DNA of 64,000 nucleotides. Origin: RDYJ01 sp034931405 (GTDB taxonomy: Bacteria > Cyanobacteriota > Cyanobacteriia > Cyanobacteriales > Nostocaceae). Position numbers and translations under genes: made by a program. The notes below the pieces were generated by a model, which did no database searches, was not told the DNA's origin, and saw nothing but the letters and a program-made list of their open reading frames with translations. Of this stretch, positions 6,972 to 15,294 are shown one piece after another (the first letter of the stretch is position 1; each line of letters starts with the position of its first letter). The stretch spans positions 1-64,000 of the forward strand of contig NZ_JAYGHA010000015.1 of the NCBI RefSeq assembly GCF_034931405.1. The letters run 5' to 3'.

Positions 6972-7004
6972 AGTTATACCCTCAGTCAGAGAAAAGGTAT
7001 AACT
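6972..7004. promoter_or_regulatory. Inverted repeat operator candidate before mazEF
   Basis: AGTTATACC (6972-6980) and GGTATAACT (6996-7004) are perfect 9-base inverted arms 15 bases apart, ending two bases before the mazE ATG. Dyad sites at the start of a toxin-antitoxin operon are typical binding sites for the antitoxin or the complex, so autoregulation is a good inference. The arm also overlaps the ribosome-binding region, so it could equally form a hairpin in the mRNA leader. Confidence 0.5.
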
Positions 7005-7006
7005 CA

Positions 7007-7261
7007 ATGGCTAGTATCAAAACAGCAATTTCTATTGAAGAATCACTGTATGATCAAGTTAATGCTTTAGCAAAGGAAATGAAAATTCCTCGCAGTCAAT
7101 TATTTGCTATAGCAATGGCAGAATTTTTACGTCGCAAAAAAGATCATCAATTATTGCAAAGTATTAATGATGCTTATGCAGATGATTTAGATGAATCTGA
7201 AAAAATAATGTTAGAAAAAATGCGACAACATCAAGGAAAATTACAGCAAAAAGAATGGTAA
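7007..7261 (+). CDS. mazE: MazE-like ribbon-helix-helix antitoxin
   Basis: Eighty-four residues: S-I-K-T-A-I-S-I-E-E-S-L-Y-D-Q-V-N-A-L-A-K-E-M and I-P-R-S-Q-L-F-A-I-A-M-A-E-F-L form a ribbon-helix-helix DNA-binding unit. It is followed by an acidic extended tail (N-D-A-Y-A-D-D-L-D-E-S-E) of the kind that wraps around MazF. It overlaps mazF by seven bases (ATGGTAA), so the two are translationally coupled. A dyad immediately upstream is a likely operator. Confidence 0.85.
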   Translation: MASIKTAISIEESLYDQVNALAKEMKIPRSQLFAIAMAEFLRRKKDHQLLQSINDAYADDLDESEKIMLEKMRQHQGKLQQKEW

Positions 7262-7620
7262 AGCAAGGTGATATTTACTGGATTGATTTAGGAGAACCAA
7301 TAGGTTCTGAACCTGCTTATCTTCGTCCTTATATAGTAATCCAAAATGATTTACTCAACGGTTCTCAAATTAGAACTGTAATAGTTTGTGCCTTAACTTC
7401 TAACTTGCGACGAGCAAAAGCAATGGGGAATGTTTTATTAGAGTTAGGAGAAGCTAATCTTGATAGAGAAAGTGTAGTCAATGTCTCGCAAATTTTTACA
7501 GTAGATAAAGCTGTATTAATTGAGAAAATTGGTACATTATCTAAAGCAAGAATTAGACAAATTTTAGCAGGTTTATTAATGGTAACAGAACCACAGGAAA
7601 TAGATTTAGATGATATTTAA
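7255..7620 (+). CDS. mazF: MazF/PemK-family endoribonuclease toxin
   Basis: A 121-residue PemK/MazF protein. Recognisable parts are Q-G-D-I-Y-W-I-D-L-G at the start, R-P-Y-I-V-I-Q-N-D-L-L-N, the strand V-I-V-C-A-L-T-S-N, N-V-L-L-E-L and S-V-V-N-V-S-Q-I-F-T-V-D-K. The conserved R-P-Y and the Ser/Thr-rich loop support an intact sequence-specific mRNA interferase. It is held inactive by the MazE-like protein of the overlapping upstream gene and ends 11 bases from the convergent cheA-like gene. Confidence 0.9.
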   Translation: MVKQGDIYWIDLGEPIGSEPAYLRPYIVIQNDLLNGSQIRTVIVCALTSNLRRAKAMGNVLLELGEANLDRESVVNVSQIFTVDKAVLIEKIGTLSKARIRQILAGLLMVTEPQEIDLDDI

Positions 7621-7631
7621 ATTTAAATTCA

Positions 7632-10049
7632 TTACCCCTCACCAATAACATCAATTACAGCTTTTAATAAGGTACTATCATGAAAACTGCTTTTAGTTAA
7701 ATAGTAATTTGCCCCTGCTTCTAACCCTTGAATGCGGTCTTCTTCCCGGTCTTTATAAGAAACAATAATCACAGGTAAATTTTTCAATTTAGCATTACCT
7801 CTAATTTGAGTTGTGAGTTCAAAACCATTCATCCGGGGCATATCAATATCTGTCACCACTAAATCATAATCACCACTGCGAACTGCATTCCATCCATCAA
7901 TGCCATTAACAGCTACATCTACTTTATAACCATTATTTTCTAACAATTTGCGCTCCATTTCTCGCACAGTAATAGAATCATCCACCACCAAAATCCGTTT
8001 ATAGGTTTTGTTAACTGTTTGACTAGAAGACTGATTAACTTGACTAAGTTGCCCACTAGAAAGAATTTTAGTAATTGAACGGACAATATCTTCAACATCA
8101 ACAATTAACACTGGAGAACCATCATCCATCAAAGCAGCGGCGCTGATATTAGGAACTTTGCCCAGTCGGGGATCTAAAGGACGGACTACTAAACTACATT
8201 CACCAAGAAAGCGATCGACAACTAAGCCATAATGCTGGAGGTTATTATTACTAGTCATGCGTGTTCCCCCATCGCTAATGACGACAACAGGTAGAAATTC
8301 TTGATTGATATTTTGTGATGATAATTCTAGAACTTGATGAGCAGATATCAAACCTACTGGTTGATCATTGAGCATGAAAAACGGCTGATTTTCTGAGACA
8401 ATTATTTCGGTTCTAGGCAGCATTACCACCCGATCAATCCGCGCTAGTCCAAAAGCATAGGGTTCGTGAGCTATTTCTACTAATAAGGTACGTAAAACTG
8501 ACAAAGTTAGGGGCAATTGTAAGTATAATGTCAACCCTTGACCCGGTTGAGAAATTGCCCGCATAGTGCCACCAACTTCTCGGACAGTGCTATGTACCAC
8601 ATCCAAACCTACACCTCTACCGGAAATTTCCGTTACGGTTTTGGCTGTAGAAAAACCTGGTAAAAATAGGAATTCCATTAACTCAGTTTCGGTGAGTTGG
8701 TTGGCAATTTCGGGATTAATATGATTTTTTTTGATGACTTCTTGACGTAAAATTTCCATATCAATTCCCCGTCCGTCATCGGAGACAGTAATTAATAACA
8801 TTCCGGCTCGATGAAGGACTTCAATCTGAATATTTCCCTCTTCTGGTTTGCCAACTGCAAGACGTTCTTGGGGTGTTTCAATGCCATGATCTATAGCATT
8901 TCGCAAGATATGAAATAATGGCGTTTCTAGACGTTCTAGGATGTCCCGATCTACAAGGGTTGATTTACCAATTATTTCTAGATTTACCTTTTTACCTAAT
9001 TCTCTAGCTAAGTCTCGCACCATGCGGGGAAAACTTTGTCCTCTGTCAGCAAAGGGAGTGGCATGGGTAGCGATAACTTGACGATAGAGGCGATCGCCCA
9101 AGTTGGAAAAACGCTGACAAAATAGTTCCAGTTCGTTATGGCGATCGCCCAATAACTGGCGACATTCACCGGCTGTTTGCCGCGCTGCGTTCATTTCTTC
9201 TTCTATTTGACTATTCCCATAACCTTGATCCTCTATTTCAGCATTACCCCATAATTCTTGTAATCGATCCAAGCGGCTGGATAAACTGACTTGATTTGCT
9301 TTTAGCTTCAGTAAAGAATCAGCAAATTTTTCTAACCATTTGGCTTCTACTAAAGATTCCCCTGCTAAACCCATTAAACGATTGAGGTTGTCTGCACTGA
9401 CGCGCACTACTCGGTTTTGTACGATGTCTGGGGATTGGGGATTGGGGATTGGGGACTGGGGACTGGGGATTGGGGATTGGGGATTGGGGATTGGGGATTG
9501 GGAACTAAGAACTGTATAAGCAGCTAAGGGCATTAATTCTTCTTTCTCCCCTACTCCCCCTACTCCCTCTACTCCTCCTACTCCCTCTACTCCTCCTACT
9601 CCCTCTACTCCCCCTACTCCCCCTACTTCCTTCTGACTTCCTGGGGATGAGATGATATGAGCGATCGCATTTACTAAAGCTTGTATACTACTATCATCAA
9701 ACTGAGGTTCGGGGTTGCCAATACAAATTTCAGCCATTTGTAATAGCATATCTACTGCTTGTAGCAAAACATCCACATCAGCGGGAGTGAAAGTAATTAC
9801 TCCTGACTGAGCAGCTACAAAGCAGTCTTCCATTTTATGAGCTAAGGCGACAGCGGAATCAATCTGCACAATTCGCGCTGCGCCCTTAATTGAATGGGCT
9901 GCCCGCATTAAAGCCGCTAATTCTTCTGTGAGGTGAGGCTTGGTTTCTAATGCTAACAGGCAATCATTTAAAACTGTACCTTGGGTTTTTATTTCCATGC
10001 TGAATAAGTCCAGCAATGAAAGATGGCTAAAGTCTGACTCTCCTGTCAT
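7632..10049 (-). CDS. CheA-type hybrid histidine kinase with receiver (WspE-like)
   Basis: An 805-residue kinase. The N-terminal HPt has phospho-acceptor His52 in A-A-H-S-I-K-G-A-A-R. A low-complexity linker (about 140-210), dimerisation domain and CheA HATPase follow (H-I-L-R-N-A-I-D-H-G-I-E, D-D-G-R-G-I-D, G-F-S-T-A and G-R-G-V-G-L-D-V-V). Next come a CheW-like domain (~530-660) and a C-terminal receiver with V-V-D-D-S, the phosphorylatable Asp in V-T-D-I-D-M-P-R, and Lys in Y-L-T-K-S. No separate CheY-binding P2 is seen. It is the last gene of a Wsp-like operon and overlaps the upstream WspD-like gene by four bases (ATGA). It would autophosphorylate in response to the two MCPs, with output through its own receiver or an unlinked regulator. 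Confidence 0.9.
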   Translation of the reverse strand: MTGESDFSHLSLLDLFSMEIKTQGTVLNDCLLALETKPHLTEELAALMRAAHSIKGAARIVQIDSAVALAHKMEDCFVAAQSGVITFTPADVDVLLQAVDMLLQMAEICIGNPEPQFDDSSIQALVNAIAHIISSPGSQKEVGGVGGVEGVGGVEGVGGVEGVGGVGEKEELMPLAAYTVLSSQSPIPNPQSPIPSPQSPIPNPQSPDIVQNRVVRVSADNLNRLMGLAGESLVEAKWLEKFADSLLKLKANQVSLSSRLDRLQELWGNAEIEDQGYGNSQIEEEMNAARQTAGECRQLLGDRHNELELFCQRFSNLGDRLYRQVIATHATPFADRGQSFPRMVRDLARELGKKVNLEIIGKSTLVDRDILERLETPLFHILRNAIDHGIETPQERLAVGKPEEGNIQIEVLHRAGMLLITVSDDGRGIDMEILRQEVIKKNHINPEIANQLTETELMEFLFLPGFSTAKTVTEISGRGVGLDVVHSTVREVGGTMRAISQPGQGLTLYLQLPLTLSVLRTLLVEIAHEPYAFGLARIDRVVMLPRTEIIVSENQPFFMLNDQPVGLISAHQVLELSSQNINQEFLPVVVISDGGTRMTSNNNLQHYGLVVDRFLGECSLVVRPLDPRLGKVPNISAAALMDDGSPVLIVDVEDIVRSITKILSSGQLSQVNQSSSQTVNKTYKRILVVDDSITVREMERKLLENNGYKVDVAVNGIDGWNAVRSGDYDLVVTDIDMPRMNGFELTTQIRGNAKLKNLPVIIVSYKDREEDRIQGLEAGANYYLTKSSFHDSTLLKAVIDVIGEG
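9431..9630. repeat. STRR arrays inside the cheA-like gene
   Basis: About 9431-9501 is a run of GGGGATT/GGGGACT heptamers, and 9547-9628 a run of CTACTCCCC/CTACTCCT-type units. Both occur in intergenic DNA of this window too (43320-43430, 60642). Here they lie inside the kinase gene and are read as I-P-N-P-Q-S-P and G-G-V-E-G-V repeats. Three heptamers make seven codons, so array length can change in 21-base steps without breaking the frame. Confidence 0.8.
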
Positions 10050-10777
10050 GGCAGCACCTTTCTCTGTAAGGACATGAATAATAATTCCTCATCAATGTAG
10101 CTCAAACTGCGTGATTCCCAGTGAAAAAAGCCTTTAGTGTAGGTGTTAATTGCTGATGTCGCGCTATTGGGAGTATCTCTTAATTCATGCTCATGAAATC
10201 GGTATAAACCATAGAATTCATCTACAGGAAATACCCAAGTAAATCCTTCCTTTTGAATTACTATCATACGTGCATAGACTATGGGACTTAAGGCTTCAGG
10301 TAGGGTTTGGGTAGTTTCTAGATGTAATAAATTGCTCAAAGAAATACATAATTGCAATTCCCCGCGAATATTTACCAATCCTTTTAAAATTTCGTTGCTG
10401 CGATGGGGGATAGCATGAATCAAACTAGGTGATATCGTTTCTTTTAAAACTTGTGCTGACAGTGCTAACCATTCTCTCTGTAAACGAAAAATACCTACTT
10501 GAAGTTTTTTTGTTTTTGTTAAAATATCAGACTCAGGTTGTAAATATTTTTGTCTATTTCCTGTTGCTAATTTCGTTCCAGCAAAAAACTGAGTCCATTC
10601 CTGCTGATATTTATCTGGGATGGATCTTTCTAATAAATTACGCCCAGCAGATGTATAAACGGGGCAGTTGCGACAGTGGATAAAATGTGATAATTCGGGA
10701 CAATTATGATCGCCTACAATACCAATTACATTCCAGCAATTTTCAACAATATTTGATTCTCCAGTTATAGAATTCAT
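10046..10777 (-). CDS. WspD-like CheW adaptor with Cys-rich N-terminus
   Basis: A 243-residue protein. The N-terminus C-W-N-V-I-G-I-V-G-D-H-N-C-P-E-L, then H-C-R-N-C-P-V-Y and N-L-L-E-R, is the cysteine-rich extension typical of WspD-type couplers. Residues ~90-240 are a CheW domain (F-R-L-Q-R-E-W-L-A-L-S-A, I-P-H-R-S-N-E-I-L-K-G-L-V-N-I-R-G, F-P-V-D-E-F). CheW proteins bridge chemoreceptors and CheA at the membrane. The four cysteines suggest a metal or redox-sensitive site, which is inference. It lies two bases after an MCP gene and overlaps the cheA-like gene. Confidence 0.85.
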   Translation of the reverse strand: MNSITGESNIVENCWNVIGIVGDHNCPELSHFIHCRNCPVYTSAGRNLLERSIPDKYQQEWTQFFAGTKLATGNRQKYLQPESDILTKTKKLQVGIFRLQREWLALSAQVLKETISPSLIHAIPHRSNEILKGLVNIRGELQLCISLSNLLHLETTQTLPEALSPIVYARMIVIQKEGFTWVFPVDEFYGLYRFHEHELRDTPNSATSAINTYTKGFFHWESRSLSYIDEELLFMSLQRKVLP

Positions 10778-10779
10778 GA

Positions 10780-11862
10780 TTAATTTTCTCCCATGAATTG
10801 CTGACTATGATTTATATAAGGCTCTACAGAATCATTAACTTTAAATTTATTCATCTCTTGCCGCAAACCTTGAGCAACTTGATTAAGTTTAGTAATCGCT
10901 TGATTAATTTCCCGTAAAGAAGCTGCAGTTTGCACAGAATTACTACTCAATTGTGACATAGTGACTTGATTTGTTGATGCTACTTGTTCGGTAATGCTGG
11001 TTTCTAGTTGTTTTCCTGATGCTGCTATTTGGGTGGCTGATGAGGTTACTTGTATGCCTGATTGTTGTACTTGTCGAATGAGATTACTTAATTTTTTGGT
11101 CATGTTCTGAAAAGCTTTAAGTAGTTGCCCTACTTCATCTTGATTACTAGACACATCTTCTACAACAGATTGTGTTAAATCACCCAAAGAAATCTTTTCT
11201 GCTGCTTGTACAGTTTTAGCAATTCTAGTTTCTAAAAATTTAGTAATCAAAAAATTAGCAACTACCACAACTGATAAAGATAATATAGAAACAGTCACTG
11301 CTATAAAAGTCAATAAATCTATAGATTTTTTTGTTGAAGCGATACTGTTTTGTAAAGCTTCTTTTTCAACTTTTTCAAATTCATCACTTATTATTTCAAA
11401 TTCTTCAGCAATATCTCTAGCATTATTAAAAAATTGAATTATTAAATCTCTATTTTTACCATCAGATGCTAATTTGACTGTTTCCTCTTTTAAAAGAGTA
11501 TACTCATTATAAAATTTCCGCATTTTTTCCAATCTTTCTTTCTGATCTTTAGAGTTTATCACATTCTCTGTCTGCTCTAATCCTTGTTTAAAAGTTTGCT
11601 CACTTTTAGCATATAATTCGAGAGCATCTTTATATAATTGTGGGTTTACTACATATCTTCGCATTCGCCGATCCATACCTAGTAAACTGCTTGTCATTAA
11701 ATTCTCACCATTAATTGCTGTTTGAGCAATATTAACTTGTTTAAGTGTTTCCCTGGTTTTATTAGAATTAGCATAAACCATGATGCTAAAAATAATCATT
11801 AAAATGGTTGGGATGGAAAAACCTAGTAATGTTAAATTTTTTATTTTCCAATTAGTAAACAT
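10780..11862 (-). CDS. Chemoreceptor-like protein lacking the signalling tip
   Basis: A 360-residue membrane protein: TM1 near residues 10-30, a periplasmic helical sensor region (about 30-180), TM2 (182-205) and a HAMP linker. A short coiled-coil stub then jumps from T-S-I-T-E-Q-V-A-S-T-N-Q-V-T straight to M-S-Q-L-S-S-N-S-V-Q-T-A-A-S. The neighbouring 559-residue MCP has 198 residues between these two points, including the E-K-A-G-E-Y-G-L-G-F-A-V-V-A hairpin tip that binds CheA and CheW. The deletion is exactly in frame, so a stable shortened protein could be made, but it should not activate the kinase directly. Flanking DNA is nearly identical to the full-length copy. Confidence 0.85.
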   Translation of the reverse strand: MFTNWKIKNLTLLGFSIPTILMIIFSIMVYANSNKTRETLKQVNIAQTAINGENLMTSSLLGMDRRMRRYVVNPQLYKDALELYAKSEQTFKQGLEQTENVINSKDQKERLEKMRKFYNEYTLLKEETVKLASDGKNRDLIIQFFNNARDIAEEFEIISDEFEKVEKEALQNSIASTKKSIDLLTFIAVTVSILSLSVVVVANFLITKFLETRIAKTVQAAEKISLGDLTQSVVEDVSSNQDEVGQLLKAFQNMTKKLSNLIRQVQQSGIQVTSSATQIAASGKQLETSITEQVASTNQVTMSQLSSNSVQTAASLREINQAITKLNQVAQGLRQEMNKFKVNDSVEPYINHSQQFMGEN

Positions 11863-11935
11863 TTAATTTTTCCTCAAATCTTGGTATTTATTTATTTAAC
11901 TAAGATTAACAGCATTGTCACCAATTTATCATTAA

Positions 11936-13615
11936 CTAATGATCTCCCAGAAATTTGTTACTATTGGTAACATAAGGATTTACAGAATCATTAACCTTAA
12001 ATTTATTCATCTCTTGCCGCAAACCTTGAGCAACTTGATTAAGTTTAGTAATCGCTTGATTAATTTCCCGTAAAGAAGCCGCAGTTTGCACAGAATTACT
12101 ACTCAATTGTGACATAGCATCACTTATTTGAATTGCTCCTTGAGACTGTGCTTCCATACCTTGACTCACAGCTTCATATCTTGGGGTTAAATCCTGTACT
12201 TGTTCAATAATTTGCCCAATTTGGTTACTAATATTGGCAACATCTTCCACACTTTTTCCTACTTCAGCGGCAAATTTATCCATTTCCATTACTCCTGTAG
12301 AAACGGATGATTGCATTTGTTTGACCATTTGTTCAATATCTATGGTTGCTACTGCTGTTTGATCTGCTAATCTTCTAATTTCTCTGGCTACTACTGCAAA
12401 ACCTAAACCGTATTCTCCGGCTTTCTCAGCTTCTATTGCTGCATTTAATGATAGTAAATTTGTTTGATCGGCTACTTTGGTAATTGTCACAACTATATTA
12501 TTAATGTTGTTGGCTTTTTCACTAATTACTCCTAATCTTCCTGCTATAGAATTAGTTGCTTCTACTAATTGCCTCATGGTTGTTTCCATCTGTAATAAGT
12601 CTTTTTGACTATCACTTGCGGCTATTGTTGTTGTTTGTGACATTGCTGCCACTTCTTCTACTGTTTTGACTAATTCTCTGGAGGTGGCTGATATTTCTTT
12701 AGCTGCTACTGTGACTTGATTTGTTGATGCTACTTGTTCGGTAATGCTGGTTTCTAGTTGTTTTCCTGATGCTGCTATTTGGGTGGCTGATGAGGTTACT
12801 TGTATGCCTGATTGTTGTACTTGTCGAATGAGATTGTTGAGATTTTCTGTCATATTTTTTAAAGTACCCATGAGTTTACCAATGATATCAGTAGAAGTAA
12901 TTTCTACTTGAACTGTTAAATCACCAGCAGAAACTTTTTCAGCTAAAGAAAAAGCTTTTTGTAGAGAAAGATTCAAAGCCCTGCCAGGGATTAAAATCGT
13001 CGCAGTAGCAACTATAAATACTGTAGTAACAATACATAGAAGACTTACTAATGTAACTAAGCTGGCAAAGTTTTGAATCTCCATAATTTGCTTTTTTTGT
13101 ATTTCTAATTTTGTATTTTCCATTTTTAACATTTGATCAAGTTCTACTCTAATTATATCCATTAGTTTCTTTCCTTGATCTGAAAGAATCAATGCTAATA
13201 ACTCTTGTTCCTTACCTGTTTTTTTCAAATAAATTGTCTTTTCCAATTCTTGGATTTTCTGATTAGATAATAGTCTAACTTCTTGAATCTTTTTTTTACC
13301 TTCACTTTTATTTTCTACTGAATTTTCGATTTTTAATAATTGCTCATTAAGCTGACTTTTAGCATTGTTAAAAGGTTCTAGATATTCTTCTTCTTTGGTA
13401 ATTACAAACCCTCTTTGTCCTGTTTCTGCATCTAATAATATTTTTTCTAACCCTTTTAAATCAGCTTTTAATTCATAGGTTTTACTAATTCTTTGAGTTG
13501 ATTCATTAATTTGTTTATTTGTTGATTGAGTAATAAAGCTACTAACGCAGGTTAATAGGACTATGATGCTGCATCCACCTATCACAAATTTATTAAGTTT
13601 TAAACTATGCTGCAT
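11936..13615 (-). CDS. Methyl-accepting chemotaxis protein
   Basis: A 559-residue receptor with TM1 about 11-30 and a CHASE3-like periplasmic helical domain (L-L-D-A-E-T-G-Q-R-G-F-V-I-T-K-E-E-E-Y-L). TM2 lies near 190-212, followed by HAMP and a long cytoplasmic coiled coil. The tip is A-D-Q-T-N-L-L-S-L-N-A-A-I-E-A-E-K-A-G-E-Y-G-L-G-F-A-V-V-A. It should be the working sensor of the operon, recruiting CheW and the CheA-like kinase. The CheR-like gene upstream would methylate its glutamates. The A-E-T-G-Q-R-G motif fits the CHASE3 family, whose ligand is unknown. Confidence 0.9.
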   Translation of the reverse strand: MQHSLKLNKFVIGGCSIIVLLTCVSSFITQSTNKQINESTQRISKTYELKADLKGLEKILLDAETGQRGFVITKEEEYLEPFNNAKSQLNEQLLKIENSVENKSEGKKKIQEVRLLSNQKIQELEKTIYLKKTGKEQELLALILSDQGKKLMDIIRVELDQMLKMENTKLEIQKKQIMEIQNFASLVTLVSLLCIVTTVFIVATATILIPGRALNLSLQKAFSLAEKVSAGDLTVQVEITSTDIIGKLMGTLKNMTENLNNLIRQVQQSGIQVTSSATQIAASGKQLETSITEQVASTNQVTVAAKEISATSRELVKTVEEVAAMSQTTTIAASDSQKDLLQMETTMRQLVEATNSIAGRLGVISEKANNINNIVVTITKVADQTNLLSLNAAIEAEKAGEYGLGFAVVAREIRRLADQTAVATIDIEQMVKQMQSSVSTGVMEMDKFAAEVGKSVEDVANISNQIGQIIEQVQDLTPRYEAVSQGMEAQSQGAIQISDAMSQLSSNSVQTAASLREINQAITKLNQVAQGLRQEMNKFKVNDSVNPYVTNSNKFLGDH

Positions 13616-14004
13616 ATATTTTGACTCCTAATATTACTAATGTGCTTGGGAATAAAGATACTTAGGGTTTAGGGTGTGTAAAGCCCTGCGGGCATGGCTG
13701 CATTAAAGCAATAGCGTAACGTACCAAACCGTTGATCCTGGTGCGTTACGAACTCCGTTCTCACACACGCTACAATACCTAATTTTGTATGGTTACGCCA
13801 CGCCAGCTATCAAAAATCAAATAGTAATCCTATATTTAAATTGTTTTATCACTTATGTGAATGTTGCACAAGATATTGTAAATACCTGTAACGGCAATAC
13901 TTCCCAAATTAGGAGGTTGATCAAAATAATTGCAAATAAATAATAAAAAACTTTAGATTACTTTACAATCTAATAATCGGTAACATTGTTGTTATTGATT
14001 AAGC
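13616..14004. other. 389-base spacer with a cyanobacterial hairpin repeat
   Basis: No gene is visible. CGTAACGTACCA (13715-13726) and TGGTGCGTTACG (13739-13750) form a hairpin with one mismatch, inside a GC-richer island (13670-13800) of the type dispersed in cyanobacterial intergenic DNA. The 3' part (13850-14000) is AT-rich. The promoter of the MCP and kinase genes may lie between the repeat and 13615. Confidence 0.5.
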
Positions 14005-15243
14005 TTAATTTTGAAGTCGCTGGATGCGTTGCCAAAGCAAATTAGCATTAACTACGTCTCCTTGGTTTTCCTTCAGTAAAGCTAAGTGAGTTAAAGCTTC
14101 TCGGTGAGTAGGTTGCAGATAAATTGCTTTCTGAAAGGATTGTACAGAATCTTGATTATTTCCCATTGCTTGCTGTAGTTGACCAAGGAGTACATAACCT
14201 TCGACACTAATTTTGTTTTGTTTAATATAGTCGTTACATAGTTGAATGGCTGCTGGGAAATGTCCCTGATCCGCTAATAATTTGGCAGTTTCTAGTAAAT
14301 TTATTGTGTTATCTTGGGTTGGCTTATTGATTTTTGAATTAACAGAATTTTGTCGTGATTTTCTATCTATTATCGGTAATTTTGAGTGAGTTAAACGATA
14401 GTTTTTGTGATTATTTTTGTTTTCTTGAGGTTTGAGTAAAGTGTGAGAAATAGTAGATTTTCGATAGGCAAACGCTAAAGAATGGCGTATGGATACAAAG
14501 CGAGAGTTTAGCAATAAACCTGCTTCGGCATGACCGATAAATAACAAACACGCTGGATTTAATAATCTTTCTAAAATTTTAATTGTGCGTTCTTTAGTTG
14601 TAATATCAAAATAAATTAACAGGTTACGGCAAAACACAATATCATAATTTTGCATCCCCAGCAAAAAATTAGGTTCTGCTAGATTACCGTGTCTAAAATG
14701 CACCTGAGATTTAATTTGTTCATGCAAATGAAATCCTGTTTCATGGCGTTGAAAATAGCGTTCCTGAAAAGCCAGAGAATTACCACGAAATGAGTATTGA
14801 TTGTAGATTGCTTTTTGAGCAGTTAGCAGACATTTTTTGCTAATATCAACTGCATCAATGTGAAAATCATCTGGGTTTAAACCTGCTTCCAAGAGCGCAA
14901 TTGCTATAGAATATGGTTCTTCACCCGTAGAACAAGGAACACTCAAAATCCGCAGTACATGATTTTTGTGATTTGGTACCCATTCAGAAATGACATATTG
15001 CTGTAAATATTTAAAAGATTCTCGTTCTCGGAAAAACCAGGTTTCAGGAATAATTATATTTTCAATTAGTGCATCAAATTCTTGTGGAGATTCTTGGATT
15101 TTTTCTAAATAAATATTAATATTCGTAATTCCGCATTCTAACATTCTTTGTTCTATGGTTCTAGCGATCGCATCAGAACCAATTGAGTTAGGATCTAACC
15201 CAATTTTTTTTCTCAGTAAAGCTTCTCCCTCCGAATAAATCAT
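14005..15243 (-). CDS. CheR-type methyltransferase with TPR tail (WspC-like)
   Basis: A 412-residue protein. Residues ~1-265 are a CheR domain: the SAM-binding motif I-L-S-V-P-C-S-T-G-E-E-P-Y-S-I-A, D-I-S-K-K-C-L, and Y-D-I-V-F-C-R-N-L-L-I-Y-F. A polar linker follows, then about three TPR repeats (310-410: L-A-D-Q-G-H-F-P-A-A-I-Q-L-C, G-Y-V-L-L-G-Q-L-Q-Q-A-M-G, A-L-T-H-L-A-L-L-K-E-N-Q-G-D). CheR methylates receptor glutamates to set adaptation. The TPR extension is characteristic of WspC-like proteins. No CheB/WspF methylesterase gene is nearby, so how methylation is reversed is unclear. Confidence 0.9.
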   Translation of the reverse strand: MIYSEGEALLRKKIGLDPNSIGSDAIARTIEQRMLECGITNINIYLEKIQESPQEFDALIENIIIPETWFFRERESFKYLQQYVISEWVPNHKNHVLRILSVPCSTGEEPYSIAIALLEAGLNPDDFHIDAVDISKKCLLTAQKAIYNQYSFRGNSLAFQERYFQRHETGFHLHEQIKSQVHFRHGNLAEPNFLLGMQNYDIVFCRNLLIYFDITTKERTIKILERLLNPACLLFIGHAEAGLLLNSRFVSIRHSLAFAYRKSTISHTLLKPQENKNNHKNYRLTHSKLPIIDRKSRQNSVNSKINKPTQDNTINLLETAKLLADQGHFPAAIQLCNDYIKQNKISVEGYVLLGQLQQAMGNNQDSVQSFQKAIYLQPTHREALTHLALLKENQGDVVNANLLWQRIQRLQN

Positions 15244-15294
15244 TTTAAAAACAACGCACCAATTTATTATTTGTATTCACAATACAGTATCAGT

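Noticed and set aside
9431..9630. CRISPR-like periodicity
   Set aside because: Units are 7-9 bases without spacers and lie inside a kinase frame; they are STRRs.
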